In this document: positions 1 through 5,447 of the stretch, one piece after another | How the letters are laid out: every line of letters begins with the position of its first letter | Position numbering within the stretch: position 1 is the stretch's first letter | Position numbers and translations under genes: made by a program | The notes under the pieces: model-generated | What the model saw: only the letters and a program-made list of their open reading frames with translations | Database searches by the model: none | Told to the model about the DNA's origin: nothing | Assembly: GCA_900757695.1 (NCBI GenBank) | Contig: CAAEOU010000204.1 | Span: 1-5,457 of the forward strand | From: an uncultured Oscillospiraceae bacterium | GTDB taxonomy: Bacteria > Bacillota_A > Clostridia > Oscillospirales > Oscillospiraceae | Direction: 5' to 3' | Length of the DNA stretch: 5,457 nucleotides

Positions 1-464
1 GGCAGGAGATACTGGAAAAGATCAAAACACCGGCGGCGTGGCTGGAAAAGCGCAACGACATTGGCCGGAACACCTTTGTAAAGAACCCGGAGCCTCTGAG
101 AAAGGATCAGACCTACCGGTATCAGCATGACAAGGACGATCTCCGCCGGGCCCTGTTTGATCTGCAGGAGCGCAGCCGGGTAAAGCTGCCTGCCCCGGTG
201 ACGGCCTTTAACGGCATCGTGGGCAAGGAGCCCTATCCCGTGGAGCGGAAGTCCGCCGAGATCTTAAAGCGGCTCATCAGCTCCGGGATCACAAGGCTGA
301 AAAATCTCTTCCGGGGCAACAAATCCCGGTCAGAGGTGGTGGCCACCTTCCTTTCGGTATTGGAGCTGTGCAAGATCCACAGTATTTCCGTCCGGGAGGA
401 TGAAGACAGCGAAATTCAGATATCCTATTTACAGATGCCGGACGAGAGTGAGGTGCGGGAATGA
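1..464 (+). CDS. scpA: Segregation and condensation protein A (ScpA), C-terminal part
   Basis: This is the 3' portion of the kleisin subunit of the SMC-ScpA-ScpB condensin complex, which bridges the SMC ATPase heads and supports chromosome compaction and segregation in the cytoplasm. The gene runs in from before the window. The first complete codon is at base 3, and 153 residues are visible out of roughly 250 usual for the family. The visible part holds the charged middle region (KDQTYRYQHDKDDLRRAL) and the C-terminal winged helix that caps an SMC head, recognisable from KSRSEVVATFLSVLELCK followed by an acidic stretch and EIQISYL. The stop TGA overlaps the scpB start as ATGA, so the two partners are translationally coupled. 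Identification rests on the winged-helix signature plus scpB directly downstream. Confidence 0.93.
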   Translation, partial: QEILEKIKTPAAWLEKRNDIGRNTFVKNPEPLRKDQTYRYQHDKDDLRRALFDLQERSRVKLPAPVTAFNGIVGKEPYPVERKSAEILKRLISSGITRLKNLFRGNKSRSEVVATFLSVLELCKIHSISVREDEDSEIQISYLQMPDESEVRE

Positions 465-1075
465 TGGAGACGGAAGAGATCGGAAGAGCCATTGAGGCCA
501 TTTTGTTTGCCGCCGGAGACCCGGTGGGGGCCCAGCGCATGGCTCAGGCCATTGGCGTGGGCCTCGATCAGGTGGAGGCGGCCCTGAAAACCCTCATGGA
601 CGCCTACAGCTTCCAGCGCCGGGGCATGCGGATCATCCAGCTGGAGGACGCCTATCAGATGGTGTCGGCCCAGGACATGAGCGATGTAATCACCCGGGCG
701 CTGGAAACCAGAAAGCCCCCCAAGCTCAGTGCCTCGGCGTTGGAGACCCTGACGGTGATCGCCTACTATCAGCCCACCACCAAAGCCTTTGTGGAGCAGA
801 TTCGAGGCGTGGACAGCAGCTATACCATTTCGGCCCTGCTGAATAAAAAGCTCATTGAGGAGCAGGGGCGGCTCAGCGTGCCCGGGCGGCCCATTCTCTA
901 TGGCACCACCCCGGACTTCCTGCGAACCTTCGGCATTTCCTCCCTGGATGATCTGCCGGAGGTGGATCTGCCCAAGGCACAGGCCCAGCAGGTGGAGATG
1001 CAGCTTTCTCTGGAGGATCAGCAGGCCATGGAGGCCGCAGGGGCTCCGGCGGAAGCGGCGGAGCCGGAGAAATGA
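461..1075 (+). CDS. scpB: Segregation and condensation protein B (ScpB)
   Basis: ScpB is the dimeric winged-helix partner that binds the linker of ScpA in the SMC condensin complex. The 204-residue length is normal for the family. A first winged helix lies at about residues 6-75 (IEAILFAAGDPV at its start), and a second at about 88-160 carries the family hallmarks SALETLTVIAYYQPTTKA, the EQIRGVDS loop, and GRPILYGTTPDFLRTFG. SLDDLPE follows. The tail after residue 168 is acidic and alanine/glutamate rich and is probably disordered. Two ATGs are adjacent (461 and 464). AGGTG at 451-455 serves either, and 461 gives the ATGA coupling with scpA. The stop overlaps the next start, again as ATGA. 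Confidence 0.96.
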   Translation: MMETEEIGRAIEAILFAAGDPVGAQRMAQAIGVGLDQVEAALKTLMDAYSFQRRGMRIIQLEDAYQMVSAQDMSDVITRALETRKPPKLSASALETLTVIAYYQPTTKAFVEQIRGVDSSYTISALLNKKLIEEQGRLSVPGRPILYGTTPDFLRTFGISSLDDLPEVDLPKAQAQQVEMQLSLEDQQAMEAAGAPAEAAEPEK

Positions 1076-1707
1076 TCGGACTCTATATTCTTCTGGGGAT
1101 TCTGGGACTGCTGGCAATATTGTGGCTGCTGCCCCTGCGGCTGCGGCTCCGATATGACGAAGGGGGCGGCAGCGTCTGCCTTGCCATTGGCCCCAAGCGC
1201 TTGCAGCTGTATCCCAAGCCCCCCCAAAAGCCCCGGAAGCAGAAAAAGAAGAAAAAGCAGGCGGAGAAGGCAGCCGAAAAGCCCGAGGCGCAGGAAGAAA
1301 GCTCCCTCCGGGAAAGGCTGGGGGGAAAGCTCCCGCTGTTTCGGCAGCTTTTGCGTCTTGGAACCGAGGCGCTGGGGAGGCTCCTGCGGCATCTTACAGT
1401 GACGGATCTGCGGCTGACCCTTTTTGTAGGTACCCGGGATCGGGATCCGGCGGCGGCAGCCCTGCGCTATGGGGCGGGGTGGAGCGCCGTGGGGGCGCTT
1501 TTGCCCTTTTTGGAGCGGCACTTTATCATAAAGGACCGGGACATTCAGGTGTATCTGGACGAAAATGCCCATGAGGATCGGATCCTTGCCAGCGCCACCC
1601 TGCATATTCTGCTGGGGGAGCTTGTCCATCTGGCGCTGGTCTACGGCATCCGTGCCCTGGGCATCTACCGGAGAGAAAAACGGGCGGAAAGCCGCCCGGA
1701 AGCATAG
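1072..1707 (+). CDS. DUF2953 domain membrane protein (YtfI-like)
   Basis: This 211-residue protein is of unknown biochemical function. Residues 2-22 form one hydrophobic membrane helix. A short beta-like segment follows (LRLRLRYDE, VCLAIGPKRLQLYP), then a very basic linker at about 50-70 with runs of lysine (KQKKKKKQ), and an acidic and basic helical stretch to about 85. The DUF2953 core comes after that: LTLFVGTRDRDPAAAALRYG and GWSAVGALLPFLERHF, with a final amphipathic region at about 165-200. Most family members read GTGD where this one reads GTRD. The start overlaps the scpB stop (ATGA), with GGAG at 1060-1063 as a likely ribosome site. In Bacillus the homologue ytfI sits beside ytfJ, as here, so a sporulation link is plausible but inferred. 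The 3' end contains a GC hairpin. Confidence 0.83.
   Translation: MIGLYILLGILGLLAILWLLPLRLRLRYDEGGGSVCLAIGPKRLQLYPKPPQKPRKQKKKKKQAEKAAEKPEAQEESSLRERLGGKLPLFRQLLRLGTEALGRLLRHLTVTDLRLTLFVGTRDRDPAAAALRYGAGWSAVGALLPFLERHFIIKDRDIQVYLDENAHEDRILASATLHILLGELVHLALVYGIRALGIYRREKRAESRPEA
1681..1698 (+). other. GC-rich hairpin at the 3' end of the DUF2953 gene
   Basis: The arms CGGGCGG (1681-1687) and CCGCCCG (1692-1698) pair perfectly over 7 bp around an AAAG loop, just before the stop at 1705-1707. No T-run follows, so this is not a standard intrinsic terminator. It could slow RNA decay or polymerase, or be incidental in GC-rich coding DNA. Confidence 0.4.
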
Positions 1708-1748
1708 ACAAACCCATTCGTTCCATCCATCAAGACGATTACGGCGGC

Positions 1749-1763
1749 TCCCGGAAGCCGGGA
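1749..1763 (+). other. Short inverted repeat in the spacer before ytfJ
   Basis: TCCCGG (1749-1754) and CCGGGA (1758-1763) form a perfect 6-bp stem with an AAG loop, inside the 84-bp gap (1708-1791) that separates the ATGA-coupled genes from ytfJ. There is no T-tract. The function is unknown; it may be a weak structural or processing element. I see no good promoter in the gap. Confidence 0.3.
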
Positions 1764-1791
1764 ACGCCTGCAACAGAAAGGCGGCATAATT

Positions 1792-2196
1792 ATGGCACAT
1801 CCAATCAGCGAGCTTATGGGCGTAACCATGGACAAGATCCGTTCCATGATGGACGCAAATACGGTAATCGGACGGCCCATTGAGGCGGGAGGCGCAACGG
1901 TGCTCCCCATCTGCCGGATCTCTCTGGGCTACGCCTCCGGCGGCTCGGATTTTGCCCAGAAGAATCAGAAGCCCGAGAAGGACAACGCCTTCGGGGGCGG
2001 GGCAGGCATGGGCGTTTCCATTACCCCCATCAGCCTTCTGGTGATTCAGGGGGAGAGCGTGAGAGTGGTATCCGTGGATCAGCCTGCGGCCACGGCGGCG
2101 GAGCGGATCATTGATCTGGTGCCCGGGGTCATGGACAAGGTGGGCGACCTCATCGACAAGAAAAAGGGCAATGACGCCCCGGCGGCGGAGGAATAA
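1792..2196 (+). CDS. ytfJ: GerW/YtfJ family sporulation protein
   Basis: This is a 134-residue cytoplasmic-type protein of the GerW (YtfJ) family. The B. subtilis member is made in the forespore and is needed for L-alanine-triggered spore germination; its molecular mechanism is unclear. The family pattern is present end to end: HPISELMGVTMDKIRSMMD at residues 3-21, ANTVIGRPIEAGG, then TVLPICRISLGYASGGSDF, the glycine-rich AFGGGAGMGVSITPISLLVI at 66-85, and a C-terminal helix (AAERIIDLVPGVMDKV) before an acidic/alanine tail. The start ATG has AGGCGG at 1779-1784 with suitable spacing. Its position after the DUF2953 gene copies the ytfI-ytfJ pair. The gene suggests the host belongs to a spore-forming lineage, although homologues also occur in clostridia that rarely sporulate. 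Confidence 0.92.
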   Translation: MAHPISELMGVTMDKIRSMMDANTVIGRPIEAGGATVLPICRISLGYASGGSDFAQKNQKPEKDNAFGGGAGMGVSITPISLLVIQGESVRVVSVDQPAATAAERIIDLVPGVMDKVGDLIDKKKGNDAPAAEE

Positions 2197-2224
2197 AATC
2201 CGCCCATGGGGCCATACTGTCTCC

Positions 2225-2230
2225 GGGTGA
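2225..2230 (+). promoter_or_regulatory. Ribosome binding site fixing the TTG start of the carboxypeptidase
   Basis: GGGTGA lies 6 bases before the TTG at 2237. An in-frame stop (TAG at 2231-2233) rules out any earlier start, and the next in-frame ATG (2291) would remove most of the signal peptide. The TTG is therefore the likely true start. Confidence 0.6.
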
Positions 2231-2236
2231 TAGAAC

Positions 2237-3274
2237 TTGAAGCAGTATGCAATTTGCGGAATCGGAACGCTATTTCTGGCGCTGTGCTGCATGATCCCGG
2301 CGGGAGCGCTGGAGGTTTCGGCGCACAGCGCCATTTTAATGGACGCAGACACCGGGGCGGTGCTCTATGAAAAGGCGGCGGATCAGCGGGCGCTGATCGC
2401 CTCCACCACCAAGATCATGACGGCCATGGTGGTATTGGAGCAGGATAACCTGTATCTGGACGAGACCGTGGAGATTCCCCGGGAGGCCGCAGGCATCGAA
2501 GGCTCCTCCATGTATCTGAAGGCCGGGGAGACGGTGACGGTCCGGGCGCTGCTCTACGGCATGATGCTCTCCTCGGGGAATGATGCGGCGGCGGCGCTGG
2601 CCCTGCACACTTTCGGGAGCATTGAGGCGTTTGCGGCGAGAATGAACGAAAAGGCCCGGGCACTGGGCCTCAGAGATACCCACTTTGCCAACCCCAACGG
2701 CCTTGACAGCGAAGAAAACTACTCCACTGCCCGGGAGCTGGGGAAAATCGCCATGGCGGCCCTGGATACCCCGGGGTTCCGGGAGATCGTCTCCGCCCGA
2801 AGCTATACGGCGGGGAACCGGCAGCTGGTGAACCACAACAAGCTCCTCTGGCAGTACCCCGGGGCCATTGGGGTAAAAACCGGCTTTACCAAGCGGGCCG
2901 GGCGCATTCTGGTGGGGGCGGCGGAGCAAAATGGCCGCACCCTGATCTCCGTGACCATCTCCGACCCGGAGGACTGGCGGGATCACAGGGCCATGCTGGA
3001 CTACGGCTTCGGGCTGTATCAGCAGCGGCAGGTGGTTGCCCCGGGGCAGGTGCTGGGGCTTTTAACGGTGATGGAGCAGGGGGGCTGGCACCGGGAAGAG
3101 GTGCTGGCAGGGGAGGCCGTGACCCTGTATCTCCGGGAGGACGAGTCCCCGGAGATACGCATGTACCTGCCCATGTTCCGGTACGGGCCATTGGAGCATG
3201 GGGAGCCTCTTGGCACCGGGGAGGTCTATGTGGACGGGGTCAAAATGGCGGAGACAGCGGGCTTTTGCCCATAA
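2237..3274 (+). CDS. D-alanyl-D-alanine carboxypeptidase (DacB/DacF-like, peptidase S11)
   Basis: This is a secreted low-molecular-weight penicillin-binding protein that removes the terminal D-alanine from peptidoglycan stem pentapeptides and so limits cross-linking. From the TTG start it has 345 residues. A signal peptide covers residues 1 to about 24 (hydrophobic AICGIGTLFLALCCMIPAGA). The three active-site motifs are intact: S56-T-T-K59 with nucleophile Ser56, S113-G-N115, and K214-T-G216. A PBP5-type C-terminal beta domain starts near residue 267 and ends at ETAGFCP, without the usual C-terminal amphipathic membrane-anchor helix, so the enzyme may be released or held only by an uncleaved leader. 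The nearby rluB and scpAB resemble the surroundings of B. subtilis dacB, the spore-cortex enzyme. Whether this is a DacB or DacF orthologue cannot be settled here, so no symbol is given. Confidence 0.94.
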   Translation: MKQYAICGIGTLFLALCCMIPAGALEVSAHSAILMDADTGAVLYEKAADQRALIASTTKIMTAMVVLEQDNLYLDETVEIPREAAGIEGSSMYLKAGETVTVRALLYGMMLSSGNDAAAALALHTFGSIEAFAARMNEKARALGLRDTHFANPNGLDSEENYSTARELGKIAMAALDTPGFREIVSARSYTAGNRQLVNHNKLLWQYPGAIGVKTGFTKRAGRILVGAAEQNGRTLISVTISDPEDWRDHRAMLDYGFGLYQQRQVVAPGQVLGLLTVMEQGGWHREEVLAGEAVTLYLREDESPEIRMYLPMFRYGPLEHGEPLGTGEVYVDGVKMAETAGFCP

Positions 3275-3300
3275 GGGAGAGGCCCATAGGGGCGGCAGAA

Positions 3301-3310
3301 CCGGCGCCGG
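3301..3310 (+). repeat. 10-bp perfect palindrome in the dac-rluB spacer
   Basis: CCGGCGCCGG is its own reverse complement and lies 11 bases upstream of the larger hairpin. It may be part of the same structured RNA or simply reflect the high GC of this 87-bp spacer. Confidence 0.3.
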
Positions 3311-3320
3311 GAACAGCCGG

Positions 3321-3339
3321 AGCCGGGGCCGCCCCGGCT
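3321..3339 (+). other. Strong GC hairpin between the carboxypeptidase gene and rluB
   Basis: AGCCGGGG (3321-3328) and CCCCGGCT (3332-3339) form a perfect 8-bp stem with a CCG loop. The bases after it (GATCAAAACAG) lack a T-run, so it is not a canonical rho-independent terminator. It ends 11 bases before the rluB ribosome site GGAGG. It may act as an mRNA-stabilising or partial attenuating structure; this is inferred from base pairing only. Confidence 0.45.
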
Positions 3340-3361
3340 GATCAAAACAGGGAGGGAAACC

Positions 3362-4075
3362 ATGCAGGAACGTGTGCAAAAGATTTTAGCCGCCTCGGGA
3401 GTTGCATCACGCCGCAAGGCGGAGGAGTACATCCGTCAGGGACGGGTGACGGTAAACGGCGTGGTCATCGCCCTTGGAACGGCGGCTGACCCGGAAAAAG
3501 ACCGCATTGAGCTGGACGGCGTTCCCATCGGAAAGCCCGAAAAGCCCGTCTACATCCTGCTACATAAGCCCCGGGGCTATGTGACCACCATGCAGGACGA
3601 AAAGGGCCGGAAAAGTGTCTCGGAGCTGGTGGACTGCGGCACCCGGGTCTACCCGGTGGGGCGGCTGGACATGGACTCCGAGGGGCTGCTTCTTATGACC
3701 AATGACGGGGCGCTGACCAATATATTGCTGCATCCGGGCCACGAAATCGACAAAATCTACCACGTTTGGGTGAAAAACTACCGAAAGGACCGGGGCCAGA
3801 GCATGGCCCGGCCCATGGACATTGACGGCTACCGCATCCGCCCGGCGGGGGTGGAGGTGCTGTGGCAGCAGGGGGACACGGCGCTGCTGCAGGTGACCAT
3901 CCATGAGGGGCGCAACCGGCAGATCCGCAAGATGGCCGCCGCCTGCCAGATGACCGTCACCCGGCTCCGGCGGGTGGCCGAGGGGCCGCTCCAGCTGGGA
4001 GACCTGCCCCGGGGCCAGTGGCGCTATTTGAGCGAAAATGAGATTTTATCCCTGCAAAAGATGAAAATGCATTAA
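3362..4075 (+). CDS. rluB: rRNA pseudouridine synthase, RluB/RsuA family
   Basis: This 237-residue enzyme isomerises a specific uridine to pseudouridine in rRNA; for RluB the target is in the peptidyl-transferase region of 23S rRNA (U2605 in E. coli numbering). An S4 RNA-binding domain occupies residues 2 to about 48 (QKILAASGVASRRKAEEYI, GRVTVNG). The catalytic domain follows with YILLHKPRGYVTT, then VGRLDMDSEGLLLMTNDG, whose Asp103 in GRLD is the catalytic residue, and HEGRNRQIRKM near 181-191. The ending LRRVAEGPLQLGDLPRGQWR is typical. The ribosome site GGAGG (3351-3355) is 6 bases before the ATG. The B. subtilis rluB gene is also found close to dacB, so the order supports RluB over RsuA. 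The specificity is inferred, not shown. Confidence 0.93.
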   Translation: MQERVQKILAASGVASRRKAEEYIRQGRVTVNGVVIALGTAADPEKDRIELDGVPIGKPEKPVYILLHKPRGYVTTMQDEKGRKSVSELVDCGTRVYPVGRLDMDSEGLLLMTNDGALTNILLHPGHEIDKIYHVWVKNYRKDRGQSMARPMDIDGYRIRPAGVEVLWQQGDTALLQVTIHEGRNRQIRKMAAACQMTVTRLRRVAEGPLQLGDLPRGQWRYLSENEILSLQKMKMH

Positions 4076-4109
4076 AATCTTGAAATCTTGCAAAAAAGAA
4101 CTTGCAAAA
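4075..4109 (+). repeat. AT-rich repeat cluster with TTGCAA-N8-TTGCAA
   Basis: AAATCTTG occurs twice in tandem (4075-4082 and 4083-4090). The 9-mer CTTGCAAAA occurs at 4087-4095 and again at 4101-4109. TTGCAA is itself a palindrome, so 4088-4093 and 4102-4107 form both a direct and an inverted repeat with 14-bp spacing between their starts. The second copy coincides with the predicted -35 box of the downstream gene. This is a candidate operator. Confidence 0.45.
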
Positions 4110-4130
4110 TTCCGCCCCATGTAGTACGAT
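4102..4130 (+). promoter_or_regulatory. Predicted sigma-A promoter for the RpiR-type regulator gene
   Basis: The -35 box TTGCAA (4102-4107) and the -10 box TACGAT (4125-4130) each match consensus at 4 of 6 bases and are separated by exactly 17 bp. They lie in the most AT-rich spacer of the window. Transcription would start near 4137, leaving a leader of about 47 bases. No intrinsic terminator is visible for the upstream operon, so readthrough from rluB is also possible. Confidence 0.6.
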
Positions 4131-4143
4131 AACCGGGAAGAAC

Positions 4144-4165
4144 GGCAGCGCAGAGCGGGGCTGCC
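4144..4165 (+). other. Inverted repeat in the leader of the regulator gene
   Basis: GGCAGC (4144-4149) and GCTGCC (4160-4165) form a 6-bp stem with a 10-base loop just upstream of the ribosome site GGAGG (4171-4175). It could be an operator downstream of the promoter or a leader hairpin. There is no further evidence. Confidence 0.3.
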
Positions 4166-4183
4166 TTATTGGAGGCGGAAACC

Positions 4184-5059
4184 ATGACCAACGATATTTT
4201 GACCCTGATCCAAAACGGCATGTCCCATTTTTCCAAGGGCCAGAAGCTGATCGCAAACTATATTATGAATTCCTACGACAAGGCGGCCTTCATGACCGCC
4301 AGCAAGCTGGGCAAGACCGTAAACGTCAGCGAATCCACGGTGGTTCGCTTTGCGGTGGAGCTGGGCTATGACGGCTATCCCTCCATGCAGAAGGCGCTGC
4401 AGGAGATGATCCGCAACAAGCTCACCTCGGTGCAGCGCATTGAGGTGGCCAATGACCGGTTCGGCAATCAGGAGATCCTCTCCATGGTGCTCCAGTCCGA
4501 CATTGAAAAGATCCGCACCACGCTGGAAGAGGTGGACAAGACCGCCTTTCAGGGGGCGGTGGACGCCATTTTGAAGGCCAAGACCATCTATATTCTGGGC
4601 GTGAGAAGCTCTGCGGCCATTGCCACGTTCCTGAGCTTCTACTTCAACCTGATGTTTGACAACGTAAAGCACATCCACACCTCCTCCAATGCCGAGATGT
4701 TTGAGCAGATGATCCGCATCGGGGAGGATGACGTGGTCATCGGCATCAGCTTCCCCCGGTACTCCAGCCGTACCGTCAAGGCCATGAAGTTTGCCTATGA
4801 CCGGGGGGCTACGGTGATCGCCCTCACCGACTCCATGTCGGCCCCCATTGCCCGGGAGGCCACCCATACCCTCATCGCCATGAGCGATATGGTGTCGCTG
4901 GTGGACTCGCTGGTGGCGCCCCTCAGCGTGGTCAACGCCCTGATCGTGGCGTGCAGCTACCGGAAGGAGGAGGCCATCTCCAAGACCTTCTCCAATCTGG
5001 AGGAGATCTGGGACGAGTACGGGGTCTATGAAAAGGTGGACGACGTTGGCGGCGTATGA
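4184..5059 (+). CDS. MurR/RpiR family transcriptional regulator (HTH + SIS)
   Basis: This is a 291-residue DNA-binding regulator that senses a phosphosugar-type ligand. The N-terminal HTH_6 domain spans about residues 1-77, with the recognition region MTASKLGKTVNVSESTVVRF at 37-56 and the typical ELGYDGYPSMQKAL after it. A linker leads to a SIS sugar-isomerase-fold domain at about 122-260, containing TIYILGVRSSAAIA (phosphosugar loop with Ser142/Ser143), VVIGISFPRYSSRTVKAM, and GATVIALTDS. The ATG at 4184 is chosen because GGAGG (4171-4175) sits 8 bases before it; the in-frame TTG at 4169 overlaps that site. No sugar-metabolism gene is nearby, so the ligand and targets cannot be named. It overlaps the next gene, which suggests they are co-transcribed. 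Confidence 0.93.
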   Translation: MTNDILTLIQNGMSHFSKGQKLIANYIMNSYDKAAFMTASKLGKTVNVSESTVVRFAVELGYDGYPSMQKALQEMIRNKLTSVQRIEVANDRFGNQEILSMVLQSDIEKIRTTLEEVDKTAFQGAVDAILKAKTIYILGVRSSAAIATFLSFYFNLMFDNVKHIHTSSNAEMFEQMIRIGEDDVVIGISFPRYSSRTVKAMKFAYDRGATVIALTDSMSAPIAREATHTLIAMSDMVSLVDSLVAPLSVVNALIVACSYRKEEAISKTFSNLEEIWDEYGVYEKVDDVGGV

Positions 5060-5447
5060 TGTGATCGTCATAGGCGGCGGGGCTGCTGGGATGTTTTCAG
5101 CGGCTACCGCCGCTTTTGCGGGCTCTCGGGTGCTGCTGCTGGAAAAGACGGAGCGCTTCGGCTGGAAGCTCTCCATCACCGGCAAGGGCCGCTGCAATGT
5201 GACCAATCACTGCACGGCGGGGACGGTATTGGAGAACGTGCCCCGGAACCCCAGATTCCTGTACTCCGTTATGGACGCCTTTCCGCCCCAGCGGGCGGAA
5301 TCGGCCTTTGAGGCCATGGGCGTGCCCCTGAAGACCGAACGGGGAAACCGGGTATTCCCGGTGTCCGACCGTGCCGGCGCCGCGCCGCCAAAGCAGCGGC
5401 GAAAGGCGCGCAGGCGGTCCTTTTCCAGCGTAATTGCCGCCAGATAG
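5028..5447 (+). CDS. HI0933/BaiN-family FAD-dependent flavoprotein, N-terminal part with abnormal 3' end
   Basis: This is the N-terminal, FAD-binding part of a flavoprotein of the HI0933/YhiN/BaiN type, often named NAD(P)/FAD-dependent oxidoreductase or aminoacetone oxidase family. The substrate is unknown. It shows the Rossmann motif G16-x-G18-x-x-G21 in YDVIVIGGGAAGM, the ribose-binding Glu39 after VLLL, and the family signature TGKGRCNVTN (51-60). Family similarity continues to LKTERGNRVFPVSDRAG (residue 117, base 5378). After that the expected helix (usually like DVVDAL) is missing, all three frames look foreign, and a stop occurs at 5445-5447. The family is normally about 400 residues, so this is a 139-residue fragment. 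ATG 5028 overlaps the regulator gene by 32 bases. TTG 5046, with AGGTGG at 5034-5039, is an alternative start that gives a more typical N-terminus. Confidence 0.82.
   Translation: MKRWTTLAAYDVIVIGGGAAGMFSAATAAFAGSRVLLLEKTERFGWKLSITGKGRCNVTNHCTAGTVLENVPRNPRFLYSVMDAFPPQRAESAFEAMGVPLKTERGNRVFPVSDRAGAAPPKQRRKARRRSFSSVIAAR

Noticed and set aside
425..1117. 230-codon open frame on the minus strand
   Set aside because: It is antisense to scpB, which has a full set of conserved motifs. No domain or ribosome site supports it.
1681..1763. Rho-independent terminator between the DUF2953 gene and ytfJ
   Set aside because: Two GC hairpins are present but neither is followed by a T-run, so termination is not supported.
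1785..1790. CATAAT as a -10 box before ytfJ
   Set aside because: It abuts the start codon, would leave no room for the ribosome site, and has no -35-like hexamer 17 bases upstream.
1018..2352. 444-codon open frame on the minus strand
   Set aside because: It lies opposite scpB, the DUF2953 gene, ytfJ and the dac start, all of which have clear family signatures. Its product is low-complexity (proline, glycine, histidine and arginine rich), as expected of an antisense shadow in high-GC DNA.
4120..4125. TGTAGT as a HexR-like half site
   Set aside because: The matching inverted half (ACTACA) is absent at the expected spacing, so it is a chance hexamer over the -10 region.
4169..4183. Upstream TTG start for the RpiR-type regulator
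   Set aside because: The TTG overlaps the GGAGG that serves the ATG at 4184, and the added residues (LEAET) are not part of the usual family N-terminus.
4166..5206. 346-codon open frame on the minus strand
   Set aside because: It is fully antisense to the RpiR-type regulator and the flavoprotein start, rich in His, Gly and Leu, with no recognisable domain.
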